Positions 5,069 to 10,164 of a DNA stretch of 10,164 nt are shown here, piece after piece. The notes below the pieces were generated by a model. The model had not been told where the DNA came from. It saw only the letters and a program-made list of their open reading frames with translations, and did not search any database. The position numbers and the translations under genes were made by a program. Position 1 is the stretch's first letter. Each line of letters starts with the position of its first letter. This stretch comes from DASUTB01 sp036374835 (GTDB lineage: Bacteria > Actinomycetota > Actinomycetes > Jiangellales > Jiangellaceae), in assembly GCA_036374835.1 (NCBI GenBank), contig DASUTB010000107.1:1-10164 (forward strand), in the 5' to 3' direction.

Positions 5069-6793
5069 GTGGGCAAGCTGGCGGGCCGGGTCGGCAAGCT
5101 CACTTACCGTGCGAGCACGCCGCTCGTCCTCGAACTCGATCTGACCGAAGGGATCGTGGACGCACCCCCCGGCGACCCGGTGAGCGCCGCGCTGTCGTAC
5201 CGCCGCCCGCGCCTCCAGTACGTGGTGGAGGGCATGCGCTGGGCAAGGTCGGATCCGGACGTGGCAGCGGTGCTGGTCAAGGTCGGTGGTAGCCGGCTGA
5301 CGCTGGCTGCCGCACAGGAGGTGCGTTCGGCGCTTACCGAGCTGCGCCGCGCCGGCAAGCTCACCGTGGTGTGGGCGGAGACGTTCGGCGAGTCCGGGAT
5401 CGCCGGCAACGTCCCGTACATCCTGGCCACCGGCTGCGATCGGATCTATCTTCAGCCGTCCGGCGACGTCGGTCTCACCGGCATTGGCATCGAGGAACCG
5501 TTCGCCCGGGACGTTCTCGACAAGGCCGGTGTCGACCCTCAGATCAGCCGGCGGCACGAGTACAAGACCGCCGCCAACACGCTGGTCGAACGCGGCTACA
5601 CGGACGCACACCGGGAGATGAGCCGGCGGTTGGTCGACTCGTTGACCCAGCAGCTCGTCACCGCCGTCGTGGATGGGCGAGGGCTGACCGAGGAACAGGT
5701 GCGCGATCTGATCGCGCGGGCTCCCCTGCTTGCCTCGGAGGCACTCGAGGCCGGCCTCGTCGACGGCCTGGCGTACCGGGACGAGGTCTATGACGAAGTA
5801 CGCGGAAGGGTCGGAAAACAGGCGCGAACCCAGTACGTCACTCGCTACCACCGGAGCCTCAGCACGGGAGTCGCCCGCTGGGTCGTGAACCAGCGGCGGT
5901 CGAACACGATCGCGCTGATCCACGCAGTGGGGACGATCCGGCTCGGGCGCAGCGTCCGCAACCTTCTCGGGTCGGCCGCCGGCTCGGACACGGTCGGAGC
6001 CGCCTTTCGGGCCGCCATCAACGACGATCACGTCAAGGCCATCGTGTTCCGGGTGGACAGCCCTGGTGGCTCGTACGTGGCCTCGGACGCGATCTGGCGG
6101 CACGTCGTGCTGGCCCGCCGGCATGGCAAACCGGTCGTCGTCTCGATGGGCCGGCTCGCCGCGTCCGGCGGGTACTTCGTGTCGATGGCCGCCGACGTCA
6201 TCGTCGCCCAGCCGGCCACGCTCACCGGGTCGATCGGGGTCGTGGGCGGCAAGCTCGTCACAGCCGGGCTGCGAGATCGGATCGGGATCGCGCACGGCTC
6301 GGTGACCGGCGGCGACCACGCGCTGATGTTCTCGTCGAACCGCTCGTTCAGCGACGGCGAGTGGGAGCGGATGCACGCCATGCTCGATCGGGTCTACGAC
6401 GACTTCACGGTCAAGGTCGCCGACGGCAGGGGCCTGCGGCGCGACGAGGTCGATGCCGTCGCCCGGGGCCGGGTCTGGACGGGCGCCGACGCGAAGGACC
6501 GTGGCCTGGTGGACGAACTCGGCGGGCTCGAGCGTGCCGTCGAGCGTGCCAAGGAGCAAGCGGGTATCGGCCCTGGCGTCGAGGTTGCGCTCAAGACTTT
6601 CCCGAAGCTGGGCCCGCTCGAGCGGCTGCGACCGGCGGAGTCGAGCGAGGACGTCACCGCCGCCGCCACAAGGGCCGCGTCCGTTGACTCGCTACGGCAG
6701 GCGGCGTGGGGACGACTCGGCCCGCTCGCGGCAGAGCTGGGGCTGCCCGCTGCAGGACCCTTGACTCTGCCCGGAACCTGGCGCATCCGGTAA
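5069..6793 (+). CDS. sppA: Signal peptide peptidase SppA, 67K (protease IV) type
   Basis: Predicted 574-aa serine protease of the S49 family, which degrades signal peptides left in the membrane after secretion. It has the tandem-domain form of protease IV. The N-terminal domain carries the general-base lysine in RRHEYKTAAN (Lys166). The C-terminal domain has FRVDSPGGSYVASD (327-340), the nucleophile in GRLAASGGYF (Ser366) and TLTGSIGVVGGK (384-395). The Lys-to-Ser distance is 200 residues, the same as Lys209-Ser409 of the E. coli enzyme. The start is GTG 5069. The frame is open further upstream to 4913, but that part overlaps the 606-aa gene and does not look like SppA. With this start there is no N-terminal hydrophobic anchor like that of the E. 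coli protein, so how it reaches the membrane is unclear. It follows a gene for a protein with a C-terminal membrane hairpin. The stop TAA is at 6791-6793. Confidence 0.93.
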   Translation: MGKLAGRVGKLTYRASTPLVLELDLTEGIVDAPPGDPVSAALSYRRPRLQYVVEGMRWARSDPDVAAVLVKVGGSRLTLAAAQEVRSALTELRRAGKLTVVWAETFGESGIAGNVPYILATGCDRIYLQPSGDVGLTGIGIEEPFARDVLDKAGVDPQISRRHEYKTAANTLVERGYTDAHREMSRRLVDSLTQQLVTAVVDGRGLTEEQVRDLIARAPLLASEALEAGLVDGLAYRDEVYDEVRGRVGKQARTQYVTRYHRSLSTGVARWVVNQRRSNTIALIHAVGTIRLGRSVRNLLGSAAGSDTVGAAFRAAINDDHVKAIVFRVDSPGGSYVASDAIWRHVVLARRHGKPVVVSMGRLAASGGYFVSMAADVIVAQPATLTGSIGVVGGKLVTAGLRDRIGIAHGSVTGGDHALMFSSNRSFSDGEWERMHAMLDRVYDDFTVKVADGRGLRRDEVDAVARGRVWTGADAKDRGLVDELGGLERAVERAKEQAGIGPGVEVALKTFPKLGPLERLRPAESSEDVTAAATRAASVDSLRQAAWGRLGPLAAELGLPAAGPLTLPGTWRIR

Positions 6794-6879
6794 CCGGGCA
6801 GCTCGACCGAAGGTCTCGCGCGGAAAAGCCGTTGCCGCCCCGAGCCCTTGCTGCTGTACTCGTCATTGTCCGATCGAGC

Positions 6880-6886
6880 AAAGGAG
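6880..6886 (+). promoter_or_regulatory. Strong Shine-Dalgarno AAAGGAG for the leader ORF
   Basis: AAAGGAG ends 6 nt before the ATG at 6893, ideal for translation initiation. It serves the short upstream ORF, not the GTPase gene, whose TTG start lies 58 nt downstream of that ATG. Confidence 0.7.
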
Positions 6887-6892
6887 AGAGAG

Positions 6893-6991
6893 ATGCGCGC
6901 TGCGTTCATGTCTGACACCGGACTCGCCGTCTACTGGGAGGACATGACGTTTGGCGCGCACACTCAACTTGGGGATCCTGGCGCATGTTGA
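6893..6991 (+). CDS. 32-codon leader ORF overlapping the GTPase gene
   Basis: A 32-codon frame beginning MRAAFMSDTGLAVYWEDM has a near-ideal Shine-Dalgarno and ends at TGA 6989-6991, 41 nt inside the GTPase gene in another frame. The GTPase start (TTG 6951) and its GGGAGG Shine-Dalgarno (6936-6941) both lie within this ORF, so ribosomes reading it must pass over the downstream initiation site. That arrangement suggests translational coupling or attenuation. Leader-peptide attenuation is established for tet(M), a member of the same protein family, but the peptide itself is not recognisably similar. I see no classical alternative hairpins that I can support by eye. It could be a chance frame, though the ribosome-binding site argues against that. 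Confidence 0.5.
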   Translation: MRAAFMSDTGLAVYWEDMTFGAHTQLGDPGAC

Positions 6992-8918
6992 CGCCGGCAA
7001 GACCACACTGACCGAGCGACTGCTCTACGACGCGGGTGTCATCACCGAGATCGGCAGCGTCGACAAGGGCAGCACGCAGACCGACTCGCTCGCGCTGGAG
7101 CGCCAGCGCGGTATCACGATCAAGTCGGCGGTGGTCTCGTTCGCCATCGGTGACGTGACGGTCAACCTGATCGACACGCCCGGACACCCGGACTTCATCG
7201 CCGAGGTCGAGCGGGTACTGGGCGTGCTCGACGGAGCTGTGCTGGTGATCTCCGCGGTAGAGGGCGTTCAGCCGCAGACCCGGGTGCTGATGCGGACGCT
7301 GCGGCGGTTGCGGATTCCAACGCTGCTGTTCGTCAACAAGATCGACCGCGGCGGGGCGCAGGATGTCGCGCTGCTGCGCAGCATCGCGGAGAAGCTCACA
7401 CCCGCCGTGATCGCGATGGGGACGGCGACCGGGTTGGGCACCCGTGGTGCGGCGGCCACGCCGTACGCGGTGCATGACACGGCGTTTGCGGATCGTCTCG
7501 TCGACCTGCTCACCGAGAACGATGACGCGTTGCTGGCCGCGTATGTCAAGGACGACGGTGTGCCGGCTGAACGACTGCTTGCGGCACTTGCGGCCCAAAC
7601 CGGGCGGGCGATCGTCCATCCCGTGTACTTCGGCTCGGCGATCACGGGTGCGGGCGTGGATGGCCTGACCGAGGGTATCGGCGGGCTTCTCCCGTCGACG
7701 ATGGGTCACGACGACGGTCCGCTCTCCGGGACCGTCTTCAAGGTCGAGCGTGGGCCTGCGGGGGAGAAGGTCGCGTACGTCCGGTTGTTCTCCGGCACGC
7801 TGCGAACGAGGGACCGGCTGCGGCTCGGCCAGGAGAAGGCCAAGGTCACCGCAATCCAGGTCTTCAACCGCGGCCCCGCGGCGCCGGGAGAGGCGATCAC
7901 CGCCGGGCAGATCGGCAAAGTGTGGGGCCCCGGCGGCGTTCAGATTGGCGACCCGATCGGCGTCCCACCCGCAGCCGCCGCCTGGCACTTCGCGCCGCCG
8001 ACCTTGGAGGCGGTGGTCGATCCGAGCCGCGCGGCAGAACGGGCCGCGTTGCGTGCCGCGCTGGCTCAGCTCGCCGAGCAGGACCCGCTCATCAATGTGC
8101 GGCAGGACGACATGCGGCACGAGATCATCGTCTCGCTCTTCGGCGAAGTGCAGAAGGAGGTCATTCAAGCGACGCTCGCGGCCGAGTTCGGCGTCGACGT
8201 GTCGTTCCGCGAGACCACGACGGTATGCATCGAACGGCCGGCCGGCACCGGCGCCGCCGTCGAGCTCATGGGGCAGGAGGGCAACCCGTTCCGGGCTACG
8301 GTCGGATTGCGTATCGACCCGGCGACAATCGGCTCCGGGGTGCGCTTCGAGCTGGGGATCGAGCGTGGGGCGCTGCCGGAGGCGTTCGTCAAGGCGGTCG
8401 AGGACACCGCGCGCGCGACCCTGCGGCAGGGACTTTGCGGCTGGGACGTCAGGGACTGCATCGTTACGCTGACGCACTCCGCGTACGTCCCACCACCGCC
8501 GTACGGGTGGAGCAAGTTCTCGAGCTCGGCGAGCGACTTCCGCTACTTGACGCCACTCGTGCTGATGGACGCACTGGCTCAGGCGGGAACCCGGGTGTAC
8601 GAACCGATCCACCGCTTCCACCTCGAGACCCCGGCCGACACACTCGGCCTGACGCTGCGCCTGCTGGCCCGGCTCGGCGCCGTCCCGTACGTGCCCGCTG
8701 TGAACGGCTCATGGTGCACGTTGGACGGTGAGATCCCGGCGGCTCGCATGCACGAGTTGCAGCAGCAGTTGGCCGGGCCGACCCGCGGAGAAGGCGTGAT
8801 GGAGTTCGCGTTCGACCGCTACGACGTGGTCACCGGCCCCGTACCCATTCGGCCGCGCACCGACCCCAATCCGCTCGATCGCAAGGAGTACCTGCTGCAC
8901 GTCTCCGGCAGGTTGTGA
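6951..8918 (+). CDS. TetM/OtrA-type ribosomal protection GTPase (EF-G-like)
   Basis: Predicted 655-aa translation-factor GTPase of the tetracycline ribosomal protection family, which binds the ribosome like EF-G and in characterised members dislodges tetracycline. All G motifs are present: AHVDAGKT (11-18), RGITI (53-57), DTPGH (75-79), NKID (129-132) and GSA (228-230). Domains II to V follow, including LINVRQDDMRHEIIVSLFGE and the C-terminal GEIPAARMHELQQQL and RTDPNPLDRKEYLLH blocks typical of the actinobacterial branch. The start is TTG 6951 with GGGAGG 9 nt upstream; an in-frame TGA at 6945-6947 rules out earlier starts, and later ones would cut the conserved LNLGILAHVDAGKT. The tip of domain IV (about 511-530) reads AYVPPPPYGWSKFSSSASDF, unlike the YSPVSTP loop of TetM, so drug resistance is not assured. 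Length is normal. It overlaps a leader ORF. Confidence 0.9.
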   Translation: MARTLNLGILAHVDAGKTTLTERLLYDAGVITEIGSVDKGSTQTDSLALERQRGITIKSAVVSFAIGDVTVNLIDTPGHPDFIAEVERVLGVLDGAVLVISAVEGVQPQTRVLMRTLRRLRIPTLLFVNKIDRGGAQDVALLRSIAEKLTPAVIAMGTATGLGTRGAAATPYAVHDTAFADRLVDLLTENDDALLAAYVKDDGVPAERLLAALAAQTGRAIVHPVYFGSAITGAGVDGLTEGIGGLLPSTMGHDDGPLSGTVFKVERGPAGEKVAYVRLFSGTLRTRDRLRLGQEKAKVTAIQVFNRGPAAPGEAITAGQIGKVWGPGGVQIGDPIGVPPAAAAWHFAPPTLEAVVDPSRAAERAALRAALAQLAEQDPLINVRQDDMRHEIIVSLFGEVQKEVIQATLAAEFGVDVSFRETTTVCIERPAGTGAAVELMGQEGNPFRATVGLRIDPATIGSGVRFELGIERGALPEAFVKAVEDTARATLRQGLCGWDVRDCIVTLTHSAYVPPPPYGWSKFSSSASDFRYLTPLVLMDALAQAGTRVYEPIHRFHLETPADTLGLTLRLLARLGAVPYVPAVNGSWCTLDGEIPAARMHELQQQLAGPTRGEGVMEFAFDRYDVVTGPVPIRPRTDPNPLDRKEYLLHVSGRL

Positions 8919-8948
8919 TCCAGGTGATCGCCGGCAAGGAAGGGCGGT

Positions 8949-8954
8949 TAGCCT
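8949..8954 (+). promoter_or_regulatory. Putative -10 hexamer TAGCCT for the PPOX-family gene
   Basis: TAGCCT is followed by GAGGAC (6 nt) and the GTG at 8961, again the leaderless arrangement. GAGG alone could also be read as a very close Shine-Dalgarno, so the two interpretations are not exclusive. Confidence 0.4.
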
Positions 8955-8960
8955 GAGGAC

Positions 8961-9539
8961 GTGGCCAAGACGTTCGAGCGCATCGAGGATCGGATTCGCC
9001 GTTTCATCGAGGAGCAGCCCATGTTCTTCGTGGCCACCGCGCCGGAGAACGGCGGCCGCGTGAACGTCTCCCCGAAGGGGTACCGGGATTCCTTCGCCGT
9101 GATTGACGACCACACGTTCGCCTACCTCGATCTGTTCGGCAGCGGTGTCGAGACCATTGCCCACGTGCGGGAGAACGGACGGATCACGGTCATGTTCTGC
9201 TCGTTCGGCCGCAACTCGAACATCGTGCGGCTGTTCGGCACCGGTCGCGTTGTACGGCCGGACGACCGGGAATTCGACTCGCTCAAGATGCACTTCGCGA
9301 TGCACCATCCGGGCATCCGGTCGATCACCGTGATCGACGTCGCGCGGGTCGCCGACTCGTGTGGGTACTCGGTGCCGTACATGGAGGAGGTCGGCGAGCG
9401 CCCGGTACTCGATGATGTGCACGGCCGTCGGGGTCCGGACGAGTGGGCCGATCGCATCGCCGGAGTCAACGCGCACAGCATCGACGGGCTGGCGGCGCTG
9501 GACGCGGATCATCCGCTGCCGACCTCGATTCGTCGTTGA
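8961..9539 (+). CDS. Pyridoxamine 5'-phosphate oxidase (PPOX) family flavin-binding protein
   Basis: Predicted 192-aa cytoplasmic split-barrel protein of the PNPOx-like superfamily, expected to bind FMN or a related flavin cofactor. The N-terminal half has the family pattern PMFFVATAPENGGRVNVSPK (20-39), then FAYLDLFGSGVETIAHVREN (53-72) and GRITVMFCSF (73-82). The middle has SITVIDVARVADSCGYSVPY (121-140), where the SCGYxVP element is typical of one PPOX subgroup. Length matches that subgroup. It is not the PdxH vitamin B6 enzyme itself as far as motifs show, and its substrate cannot be named. The start is GTG 8961, 42 nt after the GTPase stop, with a probable promoter of its own. No membrane segment or signal peptide is visible. 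Confidence 0.85.
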   Translation: MAKTFERIEDRIRRFIEEQPMFFVATAPENGGRVNVSPKGYRDSFAVIDDHTFAYLDLFGSGVETIAHVRENGRITVMFCSFGRNSNIVRLFGTGRVVRPDDREFDSLKMHFAMHHPGIRSITVIDVARVADSCGYSVPYMEEVGERPVLDDVHGRRGPDEWADRIAGVNAHSIDGLAALDADHPLPTSIRR

Positions 9540-9616
9540 CCATCGAACCTCAGTACTTGCGCAGTTCCCCGCCGCTGACCGCTGATTTCCGGGGCGGTTC
9601 TGTCGGTGGTGGGTGG

Positions 9617-9622
9617 TAGATT
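9617..9622 (+). promoter_or_regulatory. Putative -10 hexamer TAGATT for the DUF222/HNH gene
   Basis: TAGATT lies 7 nt before the ATG at 9630, which has no good Shine-Dalgarno in front of it. This supports ATG 9630 over the in-frame ATG at 9606. Confidence 0.5.
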
Positions 9623-9629
9623 CGAACGT

Positions 9630-10164
9630 ATGAACGAACAGGTGGCGGCGCGGCGGCTGGCCGGTGTGGTGGGCGAGTTGGCCGGGTTGGCATCGCAGCT
9701 GGGCGGTGATGGTGATCGGATTGATGTGATCGCCGTTCTGGAGCGGCTCAAGGCTGCTGCGGCGGCGGCGCAGTTGTCGGTGGTGGCTGATTTCGCCGTG
9801 TCGCAGGAGGCGGCCAACAGGGCGCTGGGTGTTGAGGCGCGGGCGGCGCGCCGGGGGGTGCCCGAACAGGTGGGGTTGGCGCGTAAGGTTGGCGCCGGCG
9901 ACCGCGGCGCGGCAGCTGTCCCAGGCGCGGGCGTTGCGGGACGATCTTCCGGCCACGTTCGCGCTGCTCGGTGCCGGTGCGATCTCCGAATGGGTGGCCA
10001 CCATCGTGGTGACCGAGACCTCGCATCTGGCTGCGGAGGATCGGCGGCTGGTGGACAAGAAGCTCGCAGCCGAGCTCCCTGATTTGAGCCCGCGCCGTGC
10101 CCAGGCCCGTACCAAGGCGCTTGCCTACGAGCTCGACCCGGAGGGTGCGGTGAAGCGGGCCGGG
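9630..10164 (+). pseudogene. Frameshifted DUF222 / HNH-endonuclease family gene, continuing past the right edge
   Basis: This is the N-terminal part of a DUF222 protein, a large actinobacterial family that usually ends in an HNH nuclease domain and occurs in many copies per genome. The first frame (9630 to about 9890) gives MNEQVAARRLAGVVGELAGL, then ALGVEARAARRG and VPEQVGLARKV. The family sequence then continues one base later, from 9892, as APATAARQLSQARALRDDLP, ATFALLGAGAISEWVATIVV and LAYELDPEGAVKRAG up to the window end. Reading both frames requires removing one base near 9885-9891. Without the shift the frame turns into arginine/glycine-rich sequence and stops at 10080-10082. The HNH domain itself, if present, lies outside the window. 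A sequencing or assembly error is a serious alternative to true decay, because the rest of the coding sequence on both sides is well conserved. Confidence 0.8.

Noticed and set aside
5042..6559. A 505-codon open frame on the minus strand opposite sppA
   Set aside because: It shows no recognisable motifs and is the antisense of the conserved SppA catalytic domains.
6794..6880. A WhiB7-type promoter before the leader ORF
   Set aside because: WhiB7 control of resistance genes is known in Actinomycetota, but I could not find an AT-rich stretch next to a convincing -35/-10 pair here.
6906..8621. A 571-codon open frame on the minus strand opposite the GTPase gene
   Set aside because: It is arginine-, aspartate- and proline-rich low-information sequence, as expected opposite a GC-rich coding sequence. 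The plus-strand frame has full GTPase motifs.
9560..9600. A terminator between the PPOX and DUF222 genes
   Set aside because: CCCCG/CGGGG gives only a 5-6 bp stem with a long loop and no T-run, too weak to call.
8709..10115. A 468-codon open frame on the minus strand across the PPOX and DUF222 genes
   Set aside because: It crosses two genes and an intergenic promoter region and has no family-like motifs, whereas the plus-strand genes do.
1..10164. CRISPR array or other regularly spaced repeats
   Set aside because: No direct repeat recurred at regular spacing when reading the intergenic regions.

Overview
The window is high-GC DNA with the codon bias of an Actinomycetota chromosome. GTG and TTG starts, a free-standing acyl-CoA carboxylase epsilon subunit, a DUF222/HNH-type gene and recurrent leaderless-type start regions all fit that phylum. 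A filamentous or nocardioform lineage such as Propionibacteriales/Kribbella-like or Jiangella-like is a guess; I cannot name the genus from sequence alone. No transposase, integrase, CRISPR array, rRNA or complete tRNA was seen.

Layout. The left third reads mainly on the minus strand. At the edge is a possible gene start (1-16), followed by a short acyl-CoA carboxylase epsilon subunit (70-285). Next is a decayed C-terminal piece of an AlkZ/YcaQ-type DNA glycosylase with a frameshift (463-1003), then a complete S9-family prolyl-oligopeptidase-type peptidase (1045-3024). The peptidase gene is bracketed by two 49-bp nested palindromes (988-1036 and 3129-3177) that are related to each other, and a tRNA T-arm-like hairpin lies in the intergenic region behind it. 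From 3196 onward every gene reads on the plus strand. These are a 606-aa multidomain protein with a C-terminal membrane hairpin, a 67K-type signal peptide peptidase (SppA), a 32-codon upstream ORF overlapping a TetM/OtrA-type ribosomal-protection GTPase, a PPOX-family flavin/FMN-binding protein, and a frameshifted DUF222/HNH-endonuclease gene that runs off the end.

How it works together. Most genes look like independent units. Five gene starts plus the possible one at the left edge carry a TANNNT hexamer exactly 6 or 7 nt before the start codon, the arrangement of leaderless transcripts in Actinomycetota. The exceptions are the 606-aa gene and the GTPase unit, whose upstream ORF has a strong Shine-Dalgarno. 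Two proteases (S9 and SppA) and a membrane-tethered protein with CDC48-N-like barrels sit close together, but a shared pathway is only inference.

The strongest candidates for something undescribed are: (1) the paired 49-bp palindromic repeat, with a compensatory base pair between copies; (2) the 606-aa fusion of a gamma-glutamylcyclotransferase-like domain, double-psi-barrel-like regions and a two-helix tail; and (3) the overlapping leader ORF of the GTPase gene.
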